In this document: piece after piece, positions 54,601 through 64,000 of the stretch | Numbering within the stretch: position 1 is the stretch's first letter | How the letters are laid out: every line of letters begins with the position of its first letter | NCBI RefSeq assembly: GCF_028858725.1 | Contig: NC_084776.1 | Span: 2,790,001 to 2,854,000, forward strand | Source of the DNA: Colius striatus | Lineage: Eukaryota > Chordata > Aves > Coliiformes > Coliidae | Length of the DNA stretch: 64,000 bases | Reading direction: 5' to 3' | Made by a program: the position numbers and the translations under genes | The notes under the pieces: generated by a model | What the model was told of the DNA's origin: nothing | Databases searched by the model: none | What the model saw: only the letters and a program-made list of their open reading frames with translations

Positions 54601-57600
54601 CCCATCCCAGAAGCCACACTGGGGATGCCGTGCTCACAGGGAAAGGGGAAGCCACGCTGCCAAGCCCAGCCCTGGCCCTGGGAGATCTAATAGATAAGTC
54701 ACTCCAGTGTCCTGAACACGGAGGGAAGGGAAGGGAAAAGGGCCCATCAGGTGCCTGCCTGCTGCCCCAGGGCAGAGCTGCTGGCTCAGGCAGCCGTGAC
54801 GGGGTGCAGGCAGCTGAACCAGCTCTCCCCACAGCCTGCCCAGGCAGCCCAGCCCCACGCCGGCGGCACAGCCAGGGTGATGCAATGTGCTGCCTCACCA
54901 CCCCACTGACCTACTTCTTCCAGTGCCCTGCTTTGGGCTGGGACAGGGCAGGAGCACAGTGGTTGGCTCCCACAATTCAGTATCATTAAGAAAAGCCGAG
55001 GAGGCAGCTTTCTGCAGGCAGCAGCGTGCAGCTGCAGGTCTGCAGCCGTGCATCAGCGTCTGTCTGCTGGCTTCAGCCTCCCCAGCCCCTGGGCACACTC
55101 ACCCTGCCTCACCTCTCCACTCCCTGCTCTGGGGAGGACACCAAGCTGAGTGATGCTGGGCAGAGACACAGCACAGTCCTGGGCAGGCTCGCTGCCCGGG
55201 CAGATGGCATTTGCATAACCTCAGGGGCAGAAGGAGGCTCGTGCAGGTGGTTAACATGTGCCCTCCCTCAGCCCCTGCCCTTCCCAGGGGATCTCACCAG
55301 ACAGATCCCTCCTCATGGGCAGAGGTCTCCCACCACACAGATTTTATTCCCTGCTGGTTTCTTGCTCTTTCCCATCAGCTGTGGGGACAAGTCTTCAACT
55401 GTCCTATTTCACACACCCATCCTTGGTGTGTTGTCCCCAAGGGTAACTGGAGGCACAGAGAGAATCCACCTGCCCTGACACACTGAGAGCACTGAGCAGC
55501 ACCTGCCCTCTGCACCCCTCCACGTCCCTCTGCACCCTTCCATGTCCCTTTGCACCCCTCCACATTCCTCTGCACCCCTCTGCATACCCTGCCCAAGAGC
55601 TCAGGCCGTGGTGACACCTTTCTGGGCATCCCCCAGGCTGGCTCTGTGCTGCCTCCCAAAGAGGGGGTTGCCTTTTCCTGATGCCAGGGCATCACCCTGT
55701 GCTGGTCAGGCATCGCCCTGCAGCAGTCAGCCACGGCCCTGTGGCCATACTGGGCTGTACTGGGGAGGATGCTGGGTTTGCCACAGCTCCCAGGGAGCTG
55801 CAGAGCTGCTTCCCCAGCTCCTGGCGTGCAGCACAGCACATGCTGCTCCTGCCTTGCTACACTTCCAGCTGCCCAACCTGCTGGACTGGAGCTGGGAAAT
55901 GCAGCAGATAAAGTCTTTGAGGAGATAAACGGGATGCCTGAGCTTGGGGCAGGGCTGCAGGGTGCTCAAGGGGAGTGGGGTGGAGAGGTGGAGGGGCAGT
56001 GACCCTGCACCTCACTGTCATGGCCATGGAGCAGGTGTGGGTTGGCAGCTCTGCCCCAGCATGTCCCAGTGCTCAGTCCATCAGCCAGTCATGAAGGGGA
56101 AGGGTTTGGAGGTGAAATCCATCTGCTCTGTCAGATGTCAGTGACACACCTCACCTCAAACCTCCCCCCACAGCTCCCAGAGCTGCCCTCAGGCCATGTC
56201 GAGAGTAAGAGGCTTCATTTTATCTCATGGACCTTACACACACTCAGCACACCAGTCAGGACTTGCTTCCAGCAGCTGGAACACTTTCCCAACACCCAGC
56301 AACGCCCCAACCTCCACCATCAAGGGCTCCAAGCGACAGGAGGGGCTGGGAGGTCGCAGAGCCTCAGCCCAGGCTGTGCCCAAGGAGGGCTGTGAAGAGG
56401 GGTGCAAGTGCTGCACACAGGGACCCCTCCATGTCCCCCTCAGCGAGGCAGGAGCAGGGGGTCACAGCCTTTCCCCTCCACTGCTGGAACCTGCAGCATC
56501 CCTCCATCCCTCCCTCCCAGCCTGGCTGCGTCCTGTTCCCAGTGCCACCTCTGCAGCTGCCCTTTCCCACAACCGCCCCCTCCTCCACAGAAAAGCCATT
56601 CCCAGGTCACAAAGCCTGAGCCTGCTCCTCGGCGGGGAGAGAGGCCGTGGTCAGCTTTTAACTGCCGGGAGGAGCACACGGGGCGCGCTGCTGCCCCCGC
56701 CAGCACACCCGCCTCACAAAAAGCCCTTTCAGCTCCTCTTTGCTCAAGCATTAAGTCTCACAGGCTCGGGAGAGGACGAAAGTACAGAGTCTGGCACAAG
56801 GCAGGGAAAAACCAGCACGGGCAGCTGCTGCTGCCAAGATGCACATCCCCACCTGAGTCCCAGTATGGGGATGGTGGGTCTGAGGTGCCCTGGCCGGGCT
56901 CCTACCTGAGCAGAGCGTGGCTGGTGCGCTTGGCAGGGACGTGCCCGGGCCAGTAGGCGAGTGCTGGCACCCGGTGCCCTCCTTCCCAGGTCGTTTGCTT
57001 TGCAGAGCTCCCACCTGCAAAAGAAAAGGGCAGCACTCAGCATCCTGCTGATGGGGGAAAAAAAACCCCTCCTGCCTCTGGAGTTTCCCTGGGAGAGGAG
57101 CTACACAGAGACAGAGCTGCAGGAGGTGACCCCAAAGAAAGGGGATTTCACTGGGGATGGAGCTGGGTCAGGTGGGGGGAGAAAAAAAACCACAAGTGGC
57201 CTCAAGTTGCCCCAGGGGAGGCTGAGATTGGAGTTGAGGCAGAACTGTTTCCCTGAGAGGGGTGTCAGCCCCTGTGCCAGGCTGCCCAGGGAGCTGGGGG
57301 AGTGCCCAGCCCTGGAGGGATCCCAAAGGCATGGAGCTGAGGTGCTGAGGGCCAGGGGTTAGTGGTGGCTGTGGCAGGGTGAGGGGAGGGCTGGGACTGC
57401 ATCTTAAAGGGCTTTTCCAGCCAAAACGATTCTATGATTCTAAACAGGGAAAGGGAAAAGAGAGGGGGCTCAGTTTGGCACTGCTTTGTGTTTCTCCTCT
57501 GCTCCAGAGGAGAAATGCAGTCGGCTGCTGGAGCTGCCACGTTTCCATCCACTTCTGGTGTCAGGGGAGAGAATGGAGCAGGTGGGAAATGCAGGACTGG

Positions 57601-60600
57601 GAAGAGCCCGTGGGGTTGGCTGGTGCCCTCTGCCTGGTAAAGCACTGACAGCCCCCAGCCTGCTGCAAACCTCCTTCATTAAAAATACCACCCTGCTGGG
57701 AAGTGGCTAATTAACCCACAGAGCTGTTCCCCTGGCATCACCCAAACTCCCCTGCTCTGCCCTTGGCTTTGAGATGCACGGCATGGGGAAGCTGCCCAGT
57801 CCCTTCCTCCACCTGGAACGCTGAGCAATGGAAATAAGGATGCTGAGGAAGTGAATGGGGGTGCTGAGGCACAAAGCAGGAGGTGCTGAGGCATCGGAAT
57901 GGGGGTGCTGAGACACAAAATGGGAGCATTGAGCAACAAAACGGGGGTGCTGAGCACGGAAATGAGTAGAAGGTGTTGGAAAGCCTCTGCTTTGGCTGTA
58001 GCCCAAAGGGCTCCAGGCAACTGAGTGGGGGGAAGGGGCTGGAAATGGGGCAAACAGAAACTCCCAGCAAACTTCCCAGGCACAGCCTTTGTCTGGCGCC
58101 TTTCAGCGTGGGCATGGCAACGGCGCGCGCCCACAGCCATTTCCTCGGGGCACAGCCAAGGCAGAGGCCAGCCCCTGCCCTCCTCTGTGCCCCTGCCCCT
58201 CTGCCCACCCCAGCCTGGCTCCTCTTGGAGTCCTGTCCCGATGCCACAGGCATCTGTGCTGCTCCTGCGCTCCCGAGGCAGAGCAGGGTACGAGGGTGCC
58301 GTGGGGAAAATGCTTCTGACTCCACAGTCCGTGCTGCTGGCACAGAGCTGGCACATCCCCACTCTCCCACTGCCCACCCAAACTTCTGGCATCTGCCCTG
58401 GATGAACATCTCTTTGTGGCCTGGAGCAGTGGGGCATGGCTGGCACCGGGGTCTCCTGTGGCTGTTGGAAATGCAACGGTGCTTCCAACACACCCCCACA
58501 TGTGGCTTGAGCAAAGGGCCTGCCCTGCCTCCAGGTGCCCCAGGAAACTACAGCAATTAGAGCAATTAATACCATTAATATCCATCTCTGTGTGTATATT
58601 AAATAACCCTCCCAGTGAGACAGCTGCTTCCCCAGGGCATGGTCAGGGGGTCTCCACATCAGGTGGGGGTTTCTCTCCAGCTGCTCGAGTATGTCTGAGC
58701 AAGACACATTAACGCTTTGGGCAGTAAATGGGGCTGAAACACCCCAAACCCAAGTGAGGATTTCTGTCCAGAGCTGGGATGATGCAGCCCCACTGCTGTA
58801 GGGACTGGGGAGGCTGTGGCCTTCCAGGAAAGCTGAGCTGAGCATTCCTGTGCTGGGATGGAACCCCTGGTTCCCCTGTAGCGTGGGGACACGGTGTCCA
58901 GAGCCTCCCACGCCTGCCTCGAAACACAGCCGGCACCCCAGCCCTGAAATGCACATCTCCATCCCAGCTGCCACAGCCAGGCTTCAGCCCAGAGGTGGGA
59001 GATGGAGTTCTGGGGCAGGCTGGCGGCTGTGGGAAGCTCCCCAGCTAGAGAAGGGGGTGGCACACATGGATGTGCTCTGTCTCCCACCCAGAAGCAGCTC
59101 CAGCGACCACCCAAAATCCATGGCAAACAGCCCTGGAATGTGTGTCAGAGCCTAGAAGGAAACACTGAGCTATGTGAAATGTATAGAGCCCTGAGCAGAA
59201 CATCCTCCCCCACCCTTCCCCTCCTCACAGAGCTTCTCCTCAGCAGGGGCCACCGCCAATGGGCTGCCTGAGCATCCCCCCAGCAGCACCAGGGCTGGGA
59301 GCAGGCAGCAGCAGGCAGCAACACGGAGCTGGCTGTGAAAACACCCCTGCAACAACCAGCCCAGGGCTCTGAGGAGCCTGGTGGGCACAGCCAGCCCTGA
59401 GAGCCCTGCCAGCCCCACCTCCTCCTGCCACACCAAGCCCGGGGGTGTTTTTGTGGGGCAGAGAGAGAGGCTGGACAAGGGCTGTGTTTTCCTCCCTGAC
59501 TTTGTACTGCCTGTACCGTGTGCTGGGGCTTGTGACCGTGGGTTGCTCAAGAGCAAAGCCAGGTCGTCAGCAGGGTTTGTTTACTAAAAGAGGGGGAAAA
59601 AAAAGAAAAAGAAAAAGGAAAGAAATAAAGTAACTAAGTGAAGGTTAGGATTTCATGCCGAGGCCAGCAAGGGAGGGCTCTGGGAACGGGACTGGGAGCC
59701 AGCCCGGCTGCGCCTGCCCGGAGAAGCGGCCACGGTCGCATCGCCTGACGGTCAGGAAGTGGAGGAGGAAAGAGGAGAAGAGGAGCTGTGGCCCCTCTGC
59801 CCCCCTCCCTCTCCTCCTGTGACCCTGAGCAGCGAGGGGAACCGAGCCCAGCCCCCGTTCACACTGCGTAATACAAGCAGAAGTGGGAACTGCCTGACTC
59901 ATGCGGGCTCCCGGCTGCTCTGGCTGCGAGAAACCCACCGAGCAGATGGCTTGGCCGGAAAAGGAGGGAAGGCAAGGGAAAGAAAACACCCCAAACCCAA
60001 AGGAAAGCAAAGCCCAGCGGTGCTGGGAGGGCTGCTGGGTGCTCTCCTCAGGGTGGGATGGGGCTGGGGGGGGTGAGACCCTGATGGAGCCAGTGGCTCC
60101 TGTCCTTGGGCACTGAGAGCATCTGTCTCTGCAAACGGGGGCCGCTCGCCTTGTGCTCTGGGGTAACTGAGCCCCAGCCCCCCCTTGCAGGAGTTTTAGG
60201 GGAAAACTTCACTGCTTGGAAGAAAAACTTAAGTCTGGGTTGTCTTCAAGACAACAGAGCCCAGGGCAGCAGCCAGAGGGAACGCTGTGAAACACTCCCT
60301 GTGCCCCCCTCAGCAGGCAACGAAGGGCTGTGTGGAGCAGCCCCTGCCCCCTGGGGACACGCTGCCAGGTTACCTCGCTGCCTCTGCCAGGCCCCCACGA
60401 AGGGCCCCGGGCGTCCTGCCAGCTCACACTTCTGTGCCCAGGGACCATTGTCACCTGCGAGAGAAAGAGACGTCCCAGTGAGTGCCACCAGCTCTGCAGT
60501 GTGGGGCTGAGCAAGGCCAAGGGGCCCCTGAATCCCTCCCCCCATCCCTGGGACGTGTTTCTCACACGAGCAAGAGCAGTGAGATTATTTGTTTTCATTT

Positions 60601-63600
60601 CTAAAAGTCAATGTCCCAGGCCTGGGGCTGCCCAAGTGCCTGGGGGAGGGGCTGGAGCCGGGCAGGGGGGGATGCTGCCACCAGCTTTGGGTGTTAATGA
60701 GCAGTGGAGCAGTTCCTGGCATCATCCTCATTAGGGAGGCTCAGCCAGAGCGGATTTGGGCTTCTTAATGAACCAAGGATTTGTGGGTTAATTAGGCACA
60801 GCCTTGCCAGGCCAGACCCGCAGTGGGTGCTGGGGTGGGCACTGGGCTGAGCCCCAGATGTGACAGCCTCAGGCAGCTCAGCCACAAATCACCCAGAATG
60901 ACAGAATCCCAAGGGCTGGAAGGGACCTCAAAAGATCACAGAGGGCAGGGGACAAACCCAGGGGCTGCCCCTCAGCACCCCCACACAGCCCTGTGCCCGC
61001 TGCCTGTCCCTGCCCGTACCTGTGAACCACAGCAGCGTGTTGCCCTTCCCGTGGCTGTCAGCCAGGAGCTTTATCTGTCCCACCAAGGCATCCATCTGGC
61101 TCAGGGCAGCTCCGTAGATGCTGCTCCCAGGGCCGGGGGGCGGCTGGGGCAGCTGCAGCGGGACGTGCATGTGAGCCAGAGCCAGGTAGAGGAAGAAGGG
61201 GCGGCCGCTGTCGCTGTGCAGGGGAGAAGGGGAGGGTGTTCAGCTGGGGTGGGGAAGGGGAAAGTGGCAGCAGGAGCTCACTGGGGTGGCACTGCCCAGC
61301 CTGGGGAACACGGACTGCTGACCCTTCCTCCCGGGAGCTCTGCAGCCAGCCCTGACTCTGCCACAGCTCCTGGGGGACAAACCACCCTGTCTGCCAACTG
61401 CACACCCTCTGGGTACCTCCTCCCCTTGCAAGGCGGCTGCTTGGTGCATTGTGAGCCACTTGTCCCCTGCTCCTGCTTAAACTTCTCCCCATTATCCACT
61501 GTCCTTCCATCTGGGACACACTTGCCCCTTCATCTCCCGGTGCCCCACAGCCAGCAGCCAGCCAAACACTGTGTCAGAGCACCCCTGGCACCCACATGCC
61601 TCCCTGCCCTCTCTCCTGGGGCCCATTTTGGCCTTTCCTCCCCCTCCCCAGCAAGAGCTGGTGATTTTAGCAGAGGACGAGCAGCAACAGGACACCCACA
61701 GCAACCCCAAGCACGGCCTGAGGACAGGGAGCGTGGCACGTTCGCTCACCGCACGCTGCCCCGCTGCCTGTTTGCTTTTAAATCATCAGAGGACATGTCC
61801 TGTTTTCTTGTTTACAGCTATATTTATCTCCTCCAACGAGGCCTGCTCTTCCTCAGGGACCTCGGAGGGGAAGGGTGGGATGGAGAGCGCGGGGAGGGGC
61901 CGGATCCCAGGGACGTGTCGCAGCCCGCGCACGCGCCCGGCTCCAGCCACCCCATCGCTTTCGGGGCCCTTCCAACGTGTGTTTTGGCACTTCCTTCCTT
62001 CACCCATCACCCACCTGGGGATGGAAAATGAGTAAATCCCATCCTGCCCGGAGCTGCCACATCCTTCCCTGCCCTGCACCCTGAAGGGGTCAGGGAGTGC
62101 TGATGTGCCCCTTTGCCAGTCACCGCTGCCAAAGGCTACGCGGCACCTTTCCTCTTGGGATGCCGGAGACCCCAAGGTGGGAAACGCTGCATCACATCCC
62201 AGCTTCATGCCCACAGCGTTCAGCTGAACATCCCTCTTGCTTTTTGCATCGGTGGTTCAGAACTCTCTCAAAATCTGAGCAAAGCTTTAACCAATGACTC
62301 AAGACAGACGCCCCTGACTTTTGCTCCCATGAACATCGCGCTCGGGGCGCTGCGGGCAGAGCCAAATCTCTGCCACCAATTGTTCAACCTTGACACGAGT
62401 GGTTAAAAAAACACCAAGATGACAAATCCAGTGTTGTTTTGTTGCCCTGTAATGAATGAGTCAGGCAGAGGAAAACTGGAATAAGCCATCAAAGAGAAGG
62501 CGCAAGAAGGCAGGCACCTGCTTGATCCTGTTCTCGTGAACGCTGATAACCCCGAGATGCTGCTGGGAGTTTACAGGCTTTTCCCATTAACCTGGAGCTC
62601 ACACGTTTGGTTTCACAGCCTGACAGTATCCTCACAGTGTGGAGGGATGGGGGTTTGCATGGGAGGAGGGATAACTGCTGCCCTGCAGCCTGGTGCCTGA
62701 GTACACTTGAGCCCAATGGGGATAAACTGTAGGGACTGTGTGTGCAAAACAGTACCCAGGCTTTTAAGGAGCCATTTTCCCCCACCAGGTTGTTCCCTGC
62801 CCAGCCCCTCAATTGCCCCATTACCCCAACCCACCCATAGGACACCCCACCGTGGTCCTTCCCCGGGTCAGTGTTGTCCCTGGGTGCAGGCACAGGCCGG
62901 GCTCTGGCGGGGCTGCCTGGCAGCACTCCCCTCCTCACACTGCAGGGAGGCTTTCTGCAAAGTCATAGCTCATAATCCGCTGGTAATAGGGATTAAAATG
63001 ACACAGCCCATCTGCATCAGCAGAGCTTTGGGGCTGTTGTCTCTGAGGAGCTGCTTTGCTCCTTGGAGGAGAGCGTGTCCGAGCTCCTCGTGTCCCTGTG
63101 AGGCTGGGGAAGGCAAACCCTGAAGCCCAGGGATACTGGAGGGCTGTATCCCCAAAATGCATCAAATCCCACACACAGGGCAAGTTTAAGCACCTCAGGG
63201 TGCTGCTCTGCTCCAGCCACAGAGAGAGGAAGGACAGAGGGATGGCAGCACCTCTCTTCCATCTCCCATTGTTACAGAATCACAGAATCTCAAGGGCTGG
63301 AAGGGACCTGGAAAGCTCATCCAGTGCAACCCCCCTGCCAGAGCAGGACCACCTAGAGCAGGGCACACAGGACCACACAGGTGGGTTTGAATGTCCCCAG
63401 AGGAGACTCCACAGCCCATCTGGGCAGTCTGTCACCTGAACAGGGAAGAAATGCTTCCCTGTGTTTCTTTGGAACCTCTTGTGTTCCAGCTTGTGCCCGT
63501 TGCCCCTTGTCCTGTCATTGGCCATCACTGAGCACAGCCTGGCTCCAGCCTCCTCACACCCACCCTTGAAGGATTTGTAACCATGTATGAGGTCACCTCT

Positions 63601-64000
63601 CAGTCTCTTCAAGCTCCAGAGCCCCAGCTCCCTCAGCCTTTCATCACAAGGGAGCTGCTCCACTCCATCATCTCAGTGGCCCTGCCCTGAACTCTCTGTC
63701 CTTCTCCCCGTCCTTCTGGAACAGAGGGGCCCAGAACTGGACACAATATTCCAGATGTGGTCTCACGAGGGCAGACTAGAGGAGGAGCAGAACCTCTCTG
63801 ACCTACTGCCACAGCTCTTCCAGTACATGCCAGGATGCCATTGTGCTGGGGCTGGCCACTCACCTCGCCCGCCGGATGAACCACGCCGCCTGCTCCATGT
63901 AGCGCGCTGCCAGGCTGCCCAGCTCCACGGGCTGCTGCACGATGCTCACGTTCTCAAACAGAGGGAGGGCAACCTCTGTGTAACAGTCCTTCCTCGTCAC
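48308..64000 (-). CDS. ARSG: ARSG, arylsulfatase G (3' part, seven coding exons, 5' end outside window)
   Basis: Exons 64000-63864 (cut by the edge), 61213-61020, 60454-60374, 57014-56906, 52631-52511, 49313-49223 and 48654-48308 keep one frame and align with human ARSG from about residue 190 to the end. Arylsulfatase G is a lysosomal N-glycosylated sulfatase that removes 3-O-sulfate from glucosamine in heparan sulfate degradation. Visible family features are HMHVPL with the active-site His, GDNGPW with the metal-binding Asp-Asn, and [13 protein letters not shown] with the catalytic Lys. The formylglycine cysteine motif (CxPSR) lies beyond the window. All visible splice sites are GT-AG. The C-terminus runs 27 residues past CRC, longer than human. 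Introns carry four CR1 copies and several minisatellites. No clear AATAAA was found downstream of the stop. Confidence 0.94.
48885..49160 (+). mobile_element. CR1 LINE fragment in ARSG last intron
   Basis: It contains CCTCAAGTTGCCCCAGGGGA, GCAGAACTGTTTCCCTGAGA and the shared CR1 segment GGGAGTGCCCAGCCCTGGAG. Confidence 0.88.
49223..49313 (-). CDS. ARSG: ARSG exon
   Basis: This 91-nt exon encodes [20 protein letters not shown] then [10 protein letters not shown]. It matches human [24 protein letters not shown] at the same place. The acceptor is TCCTTCAG and the donor GTGCTG. Confidence 0.93.
50301..50450. repeat. 31-bp tandem repeat, about 4.7 copies, ARSG intron
   Basis: AGGGACTGCTCATCCCCTCC recurs at 50320, 50351, 50382, 50413 and partially at 50444, an exact 31-bp spacing. 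Confidence 0.9.
52511..52631 (-). CDS. ARSG: ARSG exon
   Basis: This 121-nt exon encodes [20 protein letters not shown] then [20 protein letters not shown]. It matches human LDIFPTVVALAQ and RRFDGVDVSEVLFG. The acceptor is TTTCCCCAG and the donor GTAAGG. Confidence 0.94.
52839..52878. repeat. 13-bp repeat CCCTTCAGCACCT, three copies
   Basis: Exact tandem copies in an ARSG intron, about 210 bp upstream (gene sense) of the 52631 acceptor. Confidence 0.85.
54231..54373. repeat. 7-bp tandem repeat (GGCACAT) in ARSG intron
   Basis: About 20 units of GGCACAT/AGCACAT, partly organized as 21-bp triplets, with a few degenerate units. Minus-strand frames across it give Cys-Ala-Met-Cys repeats of no significance. 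Confidence 0.9.
55507..55587. repeat. 20-bp repeat, four diverged copies
   Basis: TCCCTCTGCACCCTTCCATG and close variants in tandem, in an ARSG intron. Confidence 0.75.
56906..57014 (-). CDS. ARSG: ARSG exon (catalytic lysine)
   Basis: This 109-nt exon encodes [20 protein letters not shown] then [15 protein letters not shown]. It matches human [19 protein letters not shown]. The acceptor is TTTTGCAG and the donor GTAGGA. Confidence 0.94.
57195..57442 (+). mobile_element. CR1 LINE fragment with intact 3' end
   Basis: It is near-identical to the 48885 copy in its first 170 bp and continues to the CR1 terminal repeats GATTCTATGATTCTAA. It lies in an ARSG intron 180 bp from an exon. Confidence 0.9.
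57816..57964. repeat. Degenerate 20-23-bp repeat GGGGTGCTGAGGCACAAA
   Basis: Six to seven diverged copies of a GTGCTGAG-centred unit lie in an ARSG intron. The 431-codon minus-strand open frame spanning this area owes part of its length to the array. Confidence 0.8.
60374..60454 (-). CDS. ARSG: ARSG exon (metal-binding Asp-Asn)
   Basis: This 81-nt exon encodes [20 protein letters not shown] then AWQRQR. The DNG supplies calcium ligands in sulfatases. The acceptor is CTCGCAG and the donor GTAACC. Confidence 0.93.
60898..60941 (-). mobile_element. Short CR1 3'-end remnant
   Basis: ATGACAGAATCCCAAGGGCT GGAAGGGACC is the terminal 40 bp of CR1 in reverse orientation, in an ARSG intron. Confidence 0.75.
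61020..61213 (-). CDS. ARSG: ARSG exon (active-site histidine region)
   Basis: This 194-nt exon encodes [20 protein letters not shown], a proline-rich loop, then [18 protein letters not shown] and GNTLLWFTG. The acceptor is CTGCACAG and the donor GTACGG. Confidence 0.94.
63276..63848 (-). mobile_element. Longest CR1 LINE fragment, abutting an ARSG exon
   Basis: About 570 bp in reverse orientation, from AGAATCACAGAATCTCAAGG to CCAGGATGCCATTGTGC. The distal end lies about 15 bp from the splice donor of the ARSG exon at 63864. Confidence 0.9.
63864..64000 (-). CDS. ARSG: ARSG exon, cut by window edge
   Basis: The frame reads [20 protein letters not shown] then [20 protein letters not shown] and RRA, matching human [20 protein letters not shown]. 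The donor GTGAGT at 63863 is 13-19 bp from the end of a CR1 copy. The exon may continue past base 64000. Confidence 0.92.

Noticed and set aside
57679-58974. 431-codon minus-strand open frame, the longest in the window
   Set aside because: On the ARSG strand but with no sulfatase similarity. It covers a degenerate tandem repeat and GC-rich intron, has no splice-site support and no recognizable domain.
61791-61800. Perfect p53 half-site GGACATGTCC
   Set aside because: Only one half-site; no second decamer within a useful distance, so chance occurrence is likely.
60823-62031. 402-codon plus-strand open frame
   Set aside because: It runs antisense across the genuine ARSG exon at 61020-61213 and a CR1 remnant; a shadow frame in GC-rich DNA.

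Overview
The window is vertebrate nuclear DNA, most likely from a bird. The evidence is the intron-rich genes with human-like exon borders but short introns, eleven remnants of CR1 LINEs (the dominant avian and reptilian retroelement), two CpG-island promoters and no bacterial-style gene packing. A turtle or crocodilian is not strictly excluded.

Three protein-coding genes account for the coding content. From left to right: PRKAR1A on the minus strand (complete CDS in ten exons, 13273 down to 3326, with a non-coding first exon at about 15278-15370 and a probable 3' UTR reaching about 1050); WIPI1 on the plus strand (complete CDS in thirteen exons, 26297 to 46518, poly(A) signal near 46912); and ARSG on the minus strand (seven 3'-side coding exons, 48308 to the right edge; the N-terminal half with the catalytic cysteine lies beyond base 64000). 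The order and orientations match the human 17q24 block ARSG-WIPI1-PRKAR1A. PRKAR1A and WIPI1 are head to head about 11 kb apart. WIPI1 and ARSG are tail to tail with about 1.4 kb between their coding or UTR ends.

Functionally, PRKAR1A encodes the type I-alpha regulatory subunit of cAMP-dependent protein kinase. WIPI1 encodes a PI3P-binding seven-bladed propeller that acts in autophagy. ARSG encodes a lysosomal arylsulfatase. WIPI1 and ARSG both serve the autophagy-lysosome axis, and the WIPI1 promoter carries a CACGTG E-box compatible with that program. The PRKAR1A promoter carries a full palindromic cAMP response element.

The left third (PRKAR1A introns and UTR) is AT-rich and poor in simple repeats. 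From WIPI1 rightward the sequence becomes GC-rich and accumulates minisatellites: a 19-bp x 32 array, a 31-bp array, a 7-bp array, an interstitial telomeric repeat and several short ones. Most of the longer open frames outside the listed exons are by-products of CpG islands, minisatellites or CR1 copies.

No previously unknown multi-gene system is visible. The points most worth a second look are two GC-AG introns in PRKAR1A whose donors overlap a GT four bases downstream, the 19-bp minisatellite that is open in all three minus-strand frames, the telomeric array inside WIPI1, the far-downstream mini-exon that encodes the WIPI1 C-terminus, a longer ARSG C-terminus, and clusters of homeodomain-type sites in ARSG introns.
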